Positions 15,989-25,336 of a stretch of 64,000 nt of DNA are shown here, piece by piece (position 1 is the stretch's first letter; each line of letters starts with the position of its first letter). The position numbers and the translations under genes are program-made. The DNA is from an uncultured Erythrobacter sp. (GTDB lineage: Bacteria > Pseudomonadota > Alphaproteobacteria > Sphingomonadales > Sphingomonadaceae). The stretch is taken from positions 744,001 through 808,000 of the forward strand of contig CANKYI010000001.1 in the NCBI GenBank assembly GCA_947488085.1, in the 5' to 3' direction. The notes below the pieces were generated by a model, which saw only the letters and a program-made list of their open reading frames with translations, was not told where the DNA came from and searched no databases.

Positions 15989-16558
15989 ATGAGCGCCAAG
16001 GCACCCCACACATCGACTGAACTATGGCAACGCCTCGCCGCCTATGAGATCGGCCCCGGTGATGCAAAGCTGAGCTTCGCCGCGCGCCTCGCCCGCGAAA
16101 ATCGCTGGGATGATGCACATGCGGCCCGTGTGATCCACGAGTACAAACGCTTCTGCTACCTCGCCTGCACCGCAGGACACGAAGTTACGCCATCAGATGC
16201 CGTTGATCAGGCATGGCACCTGCACCTCACTTATAGCCGCGATTACTGGCGCGAATTTTGTCCACAAGTGCTGGGCAAAGACCTCCATCACGGCCCCACC
16301 GCCGGGGGTGGGCACGAACGCGACCGGTATTACGACCAATACGCCGCGACACTCGCCTCATACGAAGCGACTTTTGACGAACCGCCGCCCATCGATATCT
16401 GGCCCGATGTGAAGCGACGTTTTGGCAAAGATCCGATGGGGCAGCGCGTTAACCCGGCGGATGTTATGATCCTTGATAAGCAATTTGCGATCCTCGGCGC
16501 GTTCGGGTGGATCGCGCTTGGCGTTGTGATCGCGGTGTTAGTGGGAGTGATTTTCTGA
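15989..16558 (+). CDS. glycine-rich-domain-like (GRDP/DUF1399-type) protein
   Basis: A 189-residue protein. The core (residues 10-110) resembles the domain shared with plant glycine-rich domain proteins: EYKRFCYLACTAGHEVTPSD, then a DQAWHLHLTYSRDYW.EFC motif in which the D.xWHxHL histidines are conserved. The central GGGHERDRYYDQYAATLASYEATF region follows, and one membrane helix closes the C-terminus (FAILGAFGWIALGVVIAVLVGVIF). The ATG lies 4 bases after rimM and its stop overlaps the next start (TGATG), so it is co-translated with the Cys/Gly-tailed partner. The biochemical role is unknown. Confidence 0.7.
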   Translation: MSAKAPHTSTELWQRLAAYEIGPGDAKLSFAARLARENRWDDAHAARVIHEYKRFCYLACTAGHEVTPSDAVDQAWHLHLTYSRDYWREFCPQVLGKDLHHGPTAGGGHERDRYYDQYAATLASYEATFDEPPPIDIWPDVKRRFGKDPMGQRVNPADVMILDKQFAILGAFGWIALGVVIAVLVGVIF

Positions 16559-17388
16559 TGGAAATATTTGCCTCCTATTCGGGGTTCGACTTTCTGGTTT
16601 TCTATTTCATGATGCTGATAACATGCGTCTTTGTAGGGCTTTGGATACCAGCCAACCTGCGACCCGAAGGTGCGCACGCAGAAGTGAATGACATGCAAGA
16701 AATCGCCTTTCTCTCAGGCGGGAAAGTGCGGCATGCCACCGCTTTGATGGCGAAACTTTTCGCGCAAGGGGGACTCGCAGAGGCGGAGAACAAACGTCTG
16801 CGCGTGGCTCGCACTGAGTTGGATGTGAGCGATGTAGAGCGCTCCATCCTGCGTGAAATTGGTGCGTTGAAATTGTCGCACTTTAAGAAGACCCTGCAAA
16901 ACGAAGCTCGCGAAGTAGAAGCGCGCCTGATCCAGCGCGGATTGCTGATGGATCAGGGTGACCGATTGCAACTGCGTGTGCTTTCAACGCTGCCCTATAT
17001 CGTGTTGTTCGCCATTGGCCTCTATCGTGAGCAAGCTGGCGCGGCGGCAGGAGAGCCGACCGGTTTTCTTGTTGTATTGCTGTGCCTCACTGCCATTGCA
17101 GGCGTGATCCGGGCGGTTCGGCTTAATGCCCGCACGATGATGGGAAACGCGGCGATCCGCGATCTTGAGGAGCGATCAGGCCGGCTTAAACGTGCACCTC
17201 AGGCGAGTGAAGCAGGCTATGCCGTGGCAATCTTTGGCACAGGTGTGCTGGTTGGAACTCCATGGGAGCCGGTTCATGCGACAAGGCAAGCGGCCTATGG
17301 CGGCGCAGGCGGCGATACCGGTGACCACAGCGATAGCGGCGGGGATAGCGGCTGCGGCGGCGGTGGATGTGGTGGTTGCGGGGGCTGA
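16558..17388 (+). CDS. TIGR04222-like membrane protein with Cys/Gly-rich C-terminus
   Basis: A 276-residue protein. One membrane helix near the N-terminus (FDFLVFYFMMLITCVFVGLW), a helical charged central domain with AEINxxEIAFLSGGKVRHATA-like segment at residues 40-70, two further hydrophobic segments (LSTLPYIVLFAIGLY; GFLVVLLCLTAIAGVI), and a C-terminal low-complexity end of Gly, Asp, Ser and Cys (GDSGCGGGGCGGCGG). This architecture fits the TIGR04222 (near_uncomplex) group, whose members end in such low-complexity tails; function unknown. It is coupled by a one-base stop/start overlap to the GRDP-like gene. The tail may bind metal, be lipidated or be a processing substrate; all inference. 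Confidence 0.72.
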   Translation: MEIFASYSGFDFLVFYFMMLITCVFVGLWIPANLRPEGAHAEVNDMQEIAFLSGGKVRHATALMAKLFAQGGLAEAENKRLRVARTELDVSDVERSILREIGALKLSHFKKTLQNEAREVEARLIQRGLLMDQGDRLQLRVLSTLPYIVLFAIGLYREQAGAAAGEPTGFLVVLLCLTAIAGVIRAVRLNARTMMGNAAIRDLEERSGRLKRAPQASEAGYAVAIFGTGVLVGTPWEPVHATRQAAYGGAGGDTGDHSDSGGDSGCGGGGCGGCGG

Positions 17389-17410
17389 ATTCCCGGCCTA
17401 AGCGGCTTTC

Positions 17411-18364
17411 ATGACCAAGCTAAACGTTGCCATTTGCCAAGCCGCCCCGATCCCGCTCGACTTTAGCGGAGGGATCGAAAAAGCCACCCGTCTTGCCCAT
17501 GAAGCCATCGAAGGCGGCGCGCAGTTTGTGGCGTTTGGGGAGACGTTTCTGGGCGGCTATCCGCTGTGGCTTGATGAGGCTCCGGGCGCGGCTTTGTGGG
17601 ACCATCCGGGGACCAAAGCGTGCCATCAGATCATGCTCGACAATGCCATTGTGCCGGGTGATGAGCGGCTGCTGCCCTTGCAGGAACTGTGCGATGAAAG
17701 CGGTGCGTGCATTTCGCTGGGCGCGCATGAGCGGGTTCGCCAGAGCCTTTACAACAATCAACTCCTCTTCCGCCCCGGCCTGCCGCCACTCGACCACCGC
17801 AAGCTGGTGCCAACCCATGGCGAGCGCCTGATCTGGATGCGCGGCGATGGCTCGACCATTGGCGTGCATCAGGCCGAATGGGGCCGGGCAGGCAACCTGA
17901 TTTGCTGGGAGCACTGGATGCCGCTCGCACGCGCAGCGATGCACAATCTGGGTGAAAGCGTCCATGTCGCCGCTTGGCCGACTGTGCGCGAGGAATATGC
18001 ACTCGCCTCACGGCATTATGCGATGGAGGGTCGCTGCTTTGTCCTCGCCGCAGGGCTGGTGCAGAAGAAAGCGGATTTGTTTGAGGGGCTTGAACGGGTC
18101 GGCGGGTCTCCAGAAGCCGAGGAATTGTTCAACGCCATCGAAAGCGATGTGCTGAACAAAGGCGGCTCCATGATCATCGCCCCCGATGCGCGGGTGCTGG
18201 CGCAAGCGGGCGAGGGCGAAGAAATCCTCCACGCCGAACTGGAACTAAGCGAGATCGGGCAAAGCCTCGCGAGTCTGGACACAGACGGCCACTATTCGCG
18301 GCCTGACGTGTTTGAGCTTAATGTGGATACGCGGGCGAAGGATGGGGTGAACTTCGTTGAATAG
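17411..18364 (+). CDS. nitrilase-type carbon-nitrogen hydrolase
   Basis: A 317-residue member of the nitrilase superfamily. The catalytic triad is visible as Glu44 (GETFLGGYPLW), Lys131 (DHRKLVPTHGERLIW) and Cys165 (NLICWEHWMPL). The CWEH context after the nucleophile is typical of true nitrilases, which convert nitriles to carboxylic acids, rather than amidases. The substrate is unknown. It sits inside the rimM-trmD interval and is 22 bases after the TIGR04222-like gene. Confidence 0.9.
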   Translation: MTKLNVAICQAAPIPLDFSGGIEKATRLAHEAIEGGAQFVAFGETFLGGYPLWLDEAPGAALWDHPGTKACHQIMLDNAIVPGDERLLPLQELCDESGACISLGAHERVRQSLYNNQLLFRPGLPPLDHRKLVPTHGERLIWMRGDGSTIGVHQAEWGRAGNLICWEHWMPLARAAMHNLGESVHVAAWPTVREEYALASRHYAMEGRCFVLAAGLVQKKADLFEGLERVGGSPEAEELFNAIESDVLNKGGSMIIAPDARVLAQAGEGEEILHAELELSEIGQSLASLDTDGHYSRPDVFELNVDTRAKDGVNFVE

Positions 18365-18902
18365 ATTTCCATTGCTTATTGAAGGTTGCGTTGCCTCAAT
18401 GAGGACTCTCATCGAGGACACGAGAGCCGAGATCGAAAAATTGATGAAGGTGCATCCGACTTCGGTTCATATAAAGAACCTTCAATCGTTGCGGTTACAA
18501 TATGCGGTGACTGCAGTCGGCATGTTCTCGATTTTTGAGGCTGACTTGCAAAGAGAGTTGGAACCGGAAGATGGCTTCCGAGAAGCGCGTGCTTTGTTGG
18601 AAGAAAGGGGAGAGAACGACCTCTTGCAGAGATTCGATTTGTTTAAGCACGCTATTAATGTCCTCAAGCACGGATCTGGCCGAAGCTATGATACACTGCG
18701 ACAATTTGAGGAAGAGCTTCCATTTCTTATTAAGTTGCCGGACCAAGAGTTCTTCGATGAGGGTGACTGCACTGAGATTGATACGCTTGTGCTCGCTGAT
18801 GATGACTTTGTGAGCAACTGTGCGCAAATCGTTTATCAAATCTCAGATATCGTCTTTGACGCAAAGTATCCGGGTCAAGATGATCGCTTTCTAGACAACT
18901 GA
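18357..18902 (+). CDS. unknown protein, AT-richer than its neighbours
   Basis: A predicted mostly helical, acidic soluble protein of 181 residues (or 167 if the ATG at 18399 is used instead of the TTG at 18357, which overlaps the nitrilase stop). No signal peptide or membrane segment. The most distinctive part is [17 protein letters not shown]. The base composition is visibly lower in GC than its flanks and it uses AGA/AGG arginine codons, suggesting recent arrival. A resemblance to HEPN-type helical proteins crossed my mind but cannot be supported. It ends 1 base before trmD. Confidence 0.65.
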   Translation: MNRFPLLIEGCVASMRTLIEDTRAEIEKLMKVHPTSVHIKNLQSLRLQYAVTAVGMFSIFEADLQRELEPEDGFREARALLEERGENDLLQRFDLFKHAINVLKHGSGRSYDTLRQFEEELPFLIKLPDQEFFDEGDCTEIDTLVLADDDFVSNCAQIVYQISDIVFDAKYPGQDDRFLDN

Positions 18903-18903
18903 A

Positions 18904-19653
18904 ATGACCTTCGCCGCCCAAATCCTCACCCTCTACCCTGAGATGTTCCCCGGCTCGCTTGGCCAATCACTGGCGGGTAAGGCGTTGGAGCGCGGCGATT
19001 GGACTTGCGACACCGTGAACCCGCGCGATTTTGCTACGGACAAACATCGCAAGGTTGATGATACGCCTGCTGGTGGTGGGGCCGGGTTGGTGCTCAAGGC
19101 TGATATCCTTGGCAAAGCCGTCGATCACGCGATTGAGCGTCAGCCGAACATACCAATCCTCGCCATGACTCCGCGCGGCAAACCCATCACGCAAGCCCGC
19201 ATCAGAGAGATTGCCGGCGGCTCCGGTGTCGCCATCCTATGTGGCCGGTTTGAAGGCTTTGACGAACGGCTTTTCGAAGCGCGTCCTCAGATCGAACAAA
19301 TCAGCCTCGCCGACATCGTTCTTTCGGGCGGAGAACCCGCCGCGCTCGCCATACTTGATGCTTGCATTCGGCTGCTTCCCGGCGTAATGGGCGCGGCTTC
19401 TAGTGGGACTGAAGAGTCGTTTGAGGACGGTCTTCTTGAGTACCCGCAATATACCCGACCACAAGAATGGGAAGGGCGCACGATCCCCGAAGTGCTGCGA
19501 TCTGGGGATCATGCGAAGGTGGAGGCTTGGCGTAAAGCGCAAGCGGAAACTGACACTAGGTTACGCAGGCCGGACCTTTGGGAACGTTATAAGGACGTTC
19601 GGGACCAGTCTGCCTCTGGCGCGCGGCGAAAAGATAAGGAAACGGACCAGTGA
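18904..19653 (+). CDS. trmD: tRNA (guanine-37-N1)-methyltransferase
   Basis: A 249-residue SPOUT methyltransferase that makes m1G37 and prevents +1 frameshifting. The N-terminal [22 protein letters not shown] and the trefoil-knot AdoMet site ([37 protein letters not shown]) are canonical. The C-terminal tRNA-binding tail (YTRPQEWEG...[17 protein letters not shown]) is complete. Its stop overlaps the GTG of rplS (GTGA). Confidence 0.97.
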   Translation: MTFAAQILTLYPEMFPGSLGQSLAGKALERGDWTCDTVNPRDFATDKHRKVDDTPAGGGAGLVLKADILGKAVDHAIERQPNIPILAMTPRGKPITQARIREIAGGSGVAILCGRFEGFDERLFEARPQIEQISLADIVLSGGEPAALAILDACIRLLPGVMGAASSGTEESFEDGLLEYPQYTRPQEWEGRTIPEVLRSGDHAKVEAWRKAQAETDTRLRRPDLWERYKDVRDQSASGARRKDKETDQ

Positions 19654-20018
19654 ACCTGATCCAGCAAATCGAAGCCGAAGAAATCGGCAAGGTTGAAAAA
19701 GAGATTCCAGAATTCCGTGCAGGCGATACCGTCCGCGTTGGCGTTAAGGTGAAAGAAGGCAGCCGCGAGCGTGTCCAGAACTTCGAAGGCGTGTGCATTG
19801 CGCGTTCGAACCGCGGCATGGGCAGCAACTTCACTGTGCGCAAAATCAGCTTTGGCGAAGGTGTGGAACGTGTGTTCCCACTCTACGCGCCAATCGTTGA
19901 CAGCATCACCGTGGTCCGCCGCGGTGTCGTGCGTCGCGCTAAGCTGTATTATCTGCGTGGCCGCACCGGTAAGCGTGCGCGTATTGCCGAACGCCGGGAC
20001 AACGCGCCTAAGGCGTAA
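19650..20018 (+). CDS. rplS: 50S ribosomal protein L19
   Basis: A 122-residue L19, located at the 30S-50S interface. Core motifs are [45 protein letters not shown] and SPIVDSIxVxRRG-like segment with a basic C-terminus ([18 protein letters not shown]). It starts with GTG overlapping trmD and ends the operon at a strong terminator. Confidence 0.97.
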   Translation: MNLIQQIEAEEIGKVEKEIPEFRAGDTVRVGVKVKEGSRERVQNFEGVCIARSNRGMGSNFTVRKISFGEGVERVFPLYAPIVDSITVVRRGVVRRAKLYYLRGRTGKRARIAERRDNAPKA

Positions 20019-20041
20019 GTCTCGCATACAAGCGAAATTCG

Positions 20042-20073
20042 AAAGGGCGGCCCTGCGAAGGGTCGCCCTTTTT
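20042..20073 (+). terminator. terminator of the ffh/rpsP-rplS operon
   Basis: A 13-bp stem: AAAGGGCGGCCCT (20042-20054) pairs with AGGGTCGCCCTTT (20059-20071, one G-T pair) around a GCGA tetraloop, followed by TT. A textbook factor-independent terminator. Confidence 0.9.
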
Positions 20074-20145
20074 CGTATGTGCCCTTGCCAAGGACGCACG
20101 TGATTGCGAGGGATGCGTCAACCAACAACAAGGTGCTGTCCACCC

Positions 20146-22383
20146 ATGCGCTTACCCATTCTCGCCGCTGCTGCTGGCATTGTTCTGCTCACCCAAGCCC
20201 CAACTCAAGCCAATGCGGATGCCCATATGACCGAAGGCTCACCCGAACTCACATTTGAGCGCGTCTTTGCCTCGCCTTCCTTGAACGGCCCCGCGCCGCG
20301 TCAGGCGAAGTTTTCGCCCGATGGGCGCTATCTGACGCTTCTTCGCAATCGGGAGGATGATCGCGAGCGTTATGACTTGTGGGGCTTCGATATTGACGCG
20401 CAGGAATGGCGCATGTTGGTCGATAGTGAGGCCTTAGGCACCGGGCGCGAGCTGTCCGAAGATGAAAAGATGCAGCGAGAGCGCGCGCGTGTCGGGAACC
20501 TTTCGGGTATTATTTCCTATCAATGGGCGAGTGATGCAAGCGGCGTGCTCGTACCTCTGGATGGGGACCTGTATTTCGCGAAGCTTGATGGCGAAGTTAC
20601 TCGGCTGACGGATACGGAAGAAAGCGAGTTGAACCCGGCTTTGTCTCCGCAATCCAGCTATGTTTCCTTCGTGCGCGACCGCCAGCTTTGGGTGGGGGAA
20701 GTGGGCGGTGAGGCTGCACCAATCACGCCCAAGGAAGACGACACGATCCGCTGGGGAGAAGCTGAATTTGTCGCTCAGGAAGAGATGGGCAGACTGACGG
20801 GATATTGGTGGAATGGTGATGACACCCACCTTGTCGTGCAGCGCACCGATGAAAGCCCCGTTGGCATCGTGACCAGAGCCGCCATCGGCGCGACCGGCAC
20901 CACGGTGTTCGACCAGCGCTATCCCGTGGCAGGCTCTGACAATGCGATTGTTGAGCTGTTTGTGATGGACCCGGATGGCGGGAACCGCGTGAAGATCGAC
21001 ATTGGCGAAGAGACCGACATCTACATCGCCCGCGTTGATTGGGGCACTGACGGCATGGTCTATGTCCAGCGCCAGAACCGTGAGCAGACTGTGCTTGATA
21101 TGCTTCGGGTTGATCCGGCCACGGGGGCAAGCGAGGTTTGGTTTACCGAAAAAGCGGCGCGGGAGGAGTACTGGATCAACCTTTCGGACAACTACCGCTT
21201 TCTAAAAGATGGCAGCCTGCTGTGGTGGTCAGAGCGTGATGGGTTCGGCAACTTCTACCGCTTCAACGGCAGTGACTGGAAGCAGCTTACCAGCCTCAAA
21301 GAGCCAGTGACGGCGCTGGTCGGCGTCAACGAAGACGAGAACCAGTTCTTCTACCGAGCGGTGGAAGGCGTGCTGACCGAACAAGTCTATTCCGCGAGCC
21401 TCTCAGGCGATGCTGGTCATGAGCGCGTCACAGACCCTGCTTTCTCCAATTCCGCTAGCATGGCAGGCGATGGCGAAACACTGCTCATCACACGCTCTGC
21501 CACCAATCAACCAACGCAAAGCTATCTCGCAGACGCTTCGGGTAACCGCATCACTTGGGTTGAGGAAAACGCGCTGGATGCGGACCACCCTTACACACCC
21601 TTCCTCTCGAGCCATGTGACGCCGGAATATGGCACGATTGAAGCCGAAGATGGCACGCCGCTGCATTACATGATGCTCAAGCCTGAAATGGAGCCGGGCA
21701 AGGAATATCCGGTGTTCTACTATCACTATTCAGGACCCGGCCCGCAGCTTGTCGACAAAGGCTGGGGCGGGGCGCTGGCGCAGGCTGTGGTGGATCGCGG
21801 CTATATCTACTTTGTGTTGGACAATCGCGGCACGGCCAATCGCGGGGTCGACTTTGAACAGCCGCTCTACCGCGCGATGGGCGGGATCGAAGTGCGTGAT
21901 CAGAGGCTCGGCGCTGAGTTCCTGCAAACGCTCGATTTCGTCGATAGTGACAAGATCGCGATCTACGGCTGGTCCTATGGCGGCTATATGACGCTCAAGC
22001 AGTTGCAGGCCAATCCGGGTCTGTATGCCGCTGGTATCTCAGGCGCTCCGGTCACGCGCTGGGGCCTCTATGACACGCACTACACCGAACGGTTCATGGG
22101 TGACCCACGCGAAGTGCCTGAAGCCTACGAAGCGGCCAGCGCCATTCCCGATGCAACCAAAATCAGCGATCCGCTGCTCCTGATCCACGGCATGGCGGAT
22201 GACAATGTGGTGTTTGAAAACTCATCCGAGCTGATCAGCGTCATGCAAGAGAACAATGTGCCGTTCGAGATGATGCTCTATCCTGGCTATACGCACCGCG
22301 TTTCCGGCGAACAGATCAGTCCGCATCTGTGGAACACGATGTTCCGCTTCTTAGAGAGCCACGGTGTTACGCCTCCGGAGTAA
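20146..22383 (+). CDS. secreted S9 family peptidase (DPP-IV-like)
   Basis: A 745-residue serine peptidase with a signal peptide (residues 1-25, ending near TQANA). An eight-bladed beta-propeller typical of DPP IV is followed by an alpha/beta-hydrolase domain. Nucleophile Ser610 lies in YGWSYGGYMTL; the acid is in HGMADDNVVFE and the histidine in YPGYTHRVSG. Such enzymes release X-Pro or X-Ala dipeptides from peptides. The ATG at 20146 is chosen because it directly begins the signal peptide. The 3' end overlaps the convergent hydrolase gene by 17 bases. Confidence 0.92.
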   Translation: MRLPILAAAAGIVLLTQAPTQANADAHMTEGSPELTFERVFASPSLNGPAPRQAKFSPDGRYLTLLRNREDDRERYDLWGFDIDAQEWRMLVDSEALGTGRELSEDEKMQRERARVGNLSGIISYQWASDASGVLVPLDGDLYFAKLDGEVTRLTDTEESELNPALSPQSSYVSFVRDRQLWVGEVGGEAAPITPKEDDTIRWGEAEFVAQEEMGRLTGYWWNGDDTHLVVQRTDESPVGIVTRAAIGATGTTVFDQRYPVAGSDNAIVELFVMDPDGGNRVKIDIGEETDIYIARVDWGTDGMVYVQRQNREQTVLDMLRVDPATGASEVWFTEKAAREEYWINLSDNYRFLKDGSLLWWSERDGFGNFYRFNGSDWKQLTSLKEPVTALVGVNEDENQFFYRAVEGVLTEQVYSASLSGDAGHERVTDPAFSNSASMAGDGETLLITRSATNQPTQSYLADASGNRITWVEENALDADHPYTPFLSSHVTPEYGTIEAEDGTPLHYMMLKPEMEPGKEYPVFYYHYSGPGPQLVDKGWGGALAQAVVDRGYIYFVLDNRGTANRGVDFEQPLYRAMGGIEVRDQRLGAEFLQTLDFVDSDKIAIYGWSYGGYMTLKQLQANPGLYAAGISGAPVTRWGLYDTHYTERFMGDPREVPEAYEAASAIPDATKISDPLLLIHGMADDNVVFENSSELISVMQENNVPFEMMLYPGYTHRVSGEQISPHLWNTMFRFLESHGVTPPE

Positions 22384-23239
22384 GCCACTCCAATGCTTTA
22401 GTGGCCACTTGCTCAGGCGCTTCGACCTGAGGGTAGTGGCCCACGGTCTCAATCAGGTGATGTCGCGCATTCGGCACCACGTCGCGCCATTTGTCATAGG
22501 CATGCTTCCCTGAAACCGGGTCAAGTGCGCCGTTGACAAGTCCGATCTTGTCTTGTGCAGCCACCAGCGCGGTCTCCCAGCGCTCCTTGTGCGTTCGCCG
22601 GTCAGCAATGTAATGCAACAGCTTGTGCATGATGCGATGGCCGTTTTTGTGGGCGATGAATTCCCAAAACTCGTCCAATTCGCGCTCATCCGGCTTGGTC
22701 TGTGGGCCAAAGACTTGCGAAAAACTTTTGCCGAATAGATCGCGATTGTTGAGCAGGCCCAAAAGGAAACCAAAGGGCGACACTCCAATCTTTTGCATCA
22801 AAACCGGGCGATGTTGATCGGGAAAGATACCGCCATTGAGGAACACCATTTGACCGAGGCCAGCCACGCTTGAAACTTCTTGCTGACGTGCGAGCAGTTC
22901 CTGTCCCACAGACACGCCGTAATCATGCACCAGCGCATCGAACTCACCGATGCTTAAATGCGCCAGCAGCGCTTGCTGAAGGTCGGTCTGAAGATGGATC
23001 GAATATCCTGAACGCGGCTTGTCCGACAGCCCAAAGCCAAGCATGTCGCAGGCGATCAAGTGATGTTTTGCACCCAATGTCTCCCACACCGGAACCCAAT
23101 CCCATGCACAGGTTGGAAAGCCGTGGATCAACAACAATGGACGCGCATTCGTATCTCCACCCGTCCAATAGGCAATCTGGTGCCCCTGAAACTCAAAATG
23201 CTTGGCGCTGTACCGCCATTCTTGTTTAGTTACGCTCAC
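22367..23239 (-). CDS. alpha/beta hydrolase, epoxide hydrolase/dehalogenase-like
   Basis: A 290-residue alpha/beta hydrolase with LLIHGFPTCAWDWVPVWETL (oxyanion HGFP), CDMLGFGLSDKP, and a nucleophile elbow VHDYGVS where the nucleophile is Asp106 rather than Ser, as in epoxide hydrolases and haloalkane dehalogenases. The histidine is in ETVGHYPQVE and the acid probably in GALDPVSGK. The substrate is unknown. The GTG at 23239 is chosen because it is preceded by AAGGGGAAAG. Longer frames upstream run into the asd promoter region. Confidence 0.85.
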   Translation of the reverse strand: MSVTKQEWRYSAKHFEFQGHQIAYWTGGDTNARPLLLIHGFPTCAWDWVPVWETLGAKHHLIACDMLGFGLSDKPRSGYSIHLQTDLQQALLAHLSIGEFDALVHDYGVSVGQELLARQQEVSSVAGLGQMVFLNGGIFPDQHRPVLMQKIGVSPFGFLLGLLNNRDLFGKSFSQVFGPQTKPDERELDEFWEFIAHKNGHRIMHKLLHYIADRRTHKERWETALVAAQDKIGLVNGALDPVSGKHAYDKWRDVVPNARHHLIETVGHYPQVEAPEQVATKALEWLTPEA

Positions 23240-23310
23240 GTCTTTCCCCTTGCATTGGCACGCTAGTGCGGTCAGCGAGGCACGCAAGCATTTGAACTGG
23301 AGTATGTGAA

Positions 23311-24336
23311 TTGGGTTATCGGGTGGCTGTTGTCGGTGCGACCGGCAATGTCGGACGCGAAGTGATGCAGGTTTTGGCCGAGCGTGAGTTCCCTTGTGAC
23401 GAGGTGGCTGCGGTCGCATCCTCGCGTTCTCACGGCACAGAGGTCGAGTTTGGCGACACGGGTAAGATGCTCAAATGCAAGAATATTGAGCATTTTGACT
23501 GGGCCGGATGGGACATTGCATTGTTCGCCGCAGGCAGTGGTCCAGCCAAGGAATATGCTCCCAAGGCAGCTGCCGCGGGTTGTGTGGTGATCGACAATTC
23601 TTCGCTCTACCGCATGGAACCAGATGTGCCGTTGATCGTGCCCGAGGTGAACCCGGATGCGATCGATGATTATTCCAAGCGCAACATCATCGCCAATCCC
23701 AATTGCTCGACGGCGCAGCTAGTCGTGGCTCTAAAGCCGCTTCACGATGCCGCGACGATCAAGCGTGTGGTTGTCTCAACCTACCAATCTGTTTCTGGCG
23801 CAGGCAAAGCGGGAATGGACGAATTGTTCGAACAATCCCGCGCGATCTTTGTTGGCGATCCGGTCGCACCGGCTAAGTTCACCAAACAAATCGCCTTCAA
23901 CGTCATCCCGCATATCGATGTCTTCCTCGACGATGGATCGACCAAGGAAGAGTGGAAGATGATGGTTGAGACCAAGAAAATCCTCGACCCCAAGGTAAAG
24001 CTCAATGCGACCTGTGTGCGCGTCCCTGTTTTCGTGGGCCATGCAGAGGCGGTGAATATCGAGTTTGAGAACGAGCTCTCCGCTGAGGCTGCACAAGAAA
24101 TCCTGCGCGAGGCCCCTGGCATCATGCTGGTCGATAAGCGTGAGGATGAAGGTTACGTCACCCCGGTCGAAGCCGCCGGTGACAGCGCAACCTATATCAG
24201 CCGGGTGCGCGAAGATCCCACTGTCGAGAATGGCCTGACATTGTGGTGCGTCTCTGACAATCTGCGCAAAGGCGCAGCGCTAAACGCGGTGCAAATTGCA
24301 GAGCTTCTGGGGCGGAGGCATTTGAAGAAAGGATAA
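23311..24336 (+). CDS. asd: aspartate-semialdehyde dehydrogenase
   Basis: A 341-residue enzyme that reduces aspartyl phosphate with NADPH, leading to lysine/diaminopimelate, threonine and methionine. The dinucleotide motif GATGNVGRE is at the N-terminus and the catalytic Cys is in NPNCSTAQLV. The HIDVFLDDG and GHAEAVNIEFE segments are typical. It begins with TTG (GGAG lies about 8 bases upstream). It is the first gene of a six-gene string with overlaps or very short spacers. Confidence 0.95.
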   Translation: MGYRVAVVGATGNVGREVMQVLAEREFPCDEVAAVASSRSHGTEVEFGDTGKMLKCKNIEHFDWAGWDIALFAAGSGPAKEYAPKAAAAGCVVIDNSSLYRMEPDVPLIVPEVNPDAIDDYSKRNIIANPNCSTAQLVVALKPLHDAATIKRVVVSTYQSVSGAGKAGMDELFEQSRAIFVGDPVAPAKFTKQIAFNVIPHIDVFLDDGSTKEEWKMMVETKKILDPKVKLNATCVRVPVFVGHAEAVNIEFENELSAEAAQEILREAPGIMLVDKREDEGYVTPVEAAGDSATYISRVREDPTVENGLTLWCVSDNLRKGAALNAVQIAELLGRRHLKKG

Positions 24337-24343
24337 CTCGCCA

Positions 24344-25336
24344 ATGCCACGTGTTCTTGGACGGGCAGTCTTCTCCATTGCCGCATTGATTGTGCTGTCG
24401 ATGGTGCCAGCGACAGCGCAAGAGAACATTTCGGCAGACGACGAGTTATCGCATTTCATCTTTATAGGCGGGGCTGAACTGTCAGAGCACAGCGAGTTGC
24501 TCGCTCGCGACGATTTTGACGGTGCTCAGGTGATTTATACCTGGCGTCGGCTTGAACCCCGAGAAGGCGAATATGCCTTTGCAAAGATCGAGCGTGATTT
24601 GGAAATCGCCGAGGGTCTGAACAAGAAACTATTCATCCAAATTCAAGATCGGTTTTTCCTCCCGGAAAATCGGAACCTGCCGGAATACATCCTGACTGAA
24701 CCGCAATATGCCGGCGGTCTGGTGCGCCAGAAAGACAATGCAGGCGAGGGGCAGGCAGAGGGTTCAGGCTGGACGGGTGCGCAGTGGAATCCTGCCCTGC
24801 GCGCCCGGTTTCAAGCGTTGCTCGCGGCATTGGGAGAGCGCTTTGATGGGCGCATCCATGGCATCAATCTTCCAGAAACGGCGGTTGATCTGACGCCAGA
24901 AGTCCAACAAGCCTCCGGCTTTACCTGTGATGGCTATTTCGATGCGACGATGGAAAACCTCGCAGCGGCACGGCGCGCTTTCTCGCAATCTCATGTGGTT
25001 CAATACGTCAACTTTTGGCCATGCGAGTGGGACAATAGCGAGGGTTATATGAGCCGCATTTTTGAGTTTGCCGAGCAAGCACAGGTCGGCATTGGCGGGC
25101 CGGATATCATTCCGTACCGAAGGGCGCAGGAGAAGAACTCTTATCAGTATCTTGAGGCGGCTGGCGATCGGCTGCCGATCGTCGCAATGGCGGTTCAAGG
25201 CCCCACACTCACTTATACCAATCCGCAGACCGGAAAGCGATTTACGCGCAGCGAGTTTGAGGACTATGCCGTCAATCAGTTGAACGTCGATGTCATTTTC
25301 TGGAGCTTGAGAACGCCATGGGTAAGACAGTTTTGA
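24344..25336 (+). CDS. secreted TIM-barrel protein, glycoside-hydrolase-like
   Basis: A 330-residue protein with a signal peptide (cleavage near ATAQ). The opening part reads like a clan GH-A barrel: GAQVIYTWRRLEPREGEYAF followed by a helix and a KKLFIQIQDRFF strand, then WNPALRARFQALLAALGERFDGRIHGINLPE. This WRxLEP.xGxY pattern is seen in beta-galactosidase-type barrels. I could not pin the two catalytic acids with certainty; the Glu in INLPETAVDL is the best candidate for one. Substrate unknown. It lies 7 bases after asd and overlaps the following lipoprotein gene by 19 bases. Confidence 0.65.
   Translation: MPRVLGRAVFSIAALIVLSMVPATAQENISADDELSHFIFIGGAELSEHSELLARDDFDGAQVIYTWRRLEPREGEYAFAKIERDLEIAEGLNKKLFIQIQDRFFLPENRNLPEYILTEPQYAGGLVRQKDNAGEGQAEGSGWTGAQWNPALRARFQALLAALGERFDGRIHGINLPETAVDLTPEVQQASGFTCDGYFDATMENLAAARRAFSQSHVVQYVNFWPCEWDNSEGYMSRIFEFAEQAQVGIGGPDIIPYRRAQEKNSYQYLEAAGDRLPIVAMAVQGPTLTYTNPQTGKRFTRSEFEDYAVNQLNVDVIFWSLRTPWVRQF

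Noticed and set aside
18640..18710. LKHGSGRSY segment as a HEPN-type toxin motif
   Set aside because: The RxxxxH arrangement of HEPN nucleases is not present and there is no antitoxin gene beside it.
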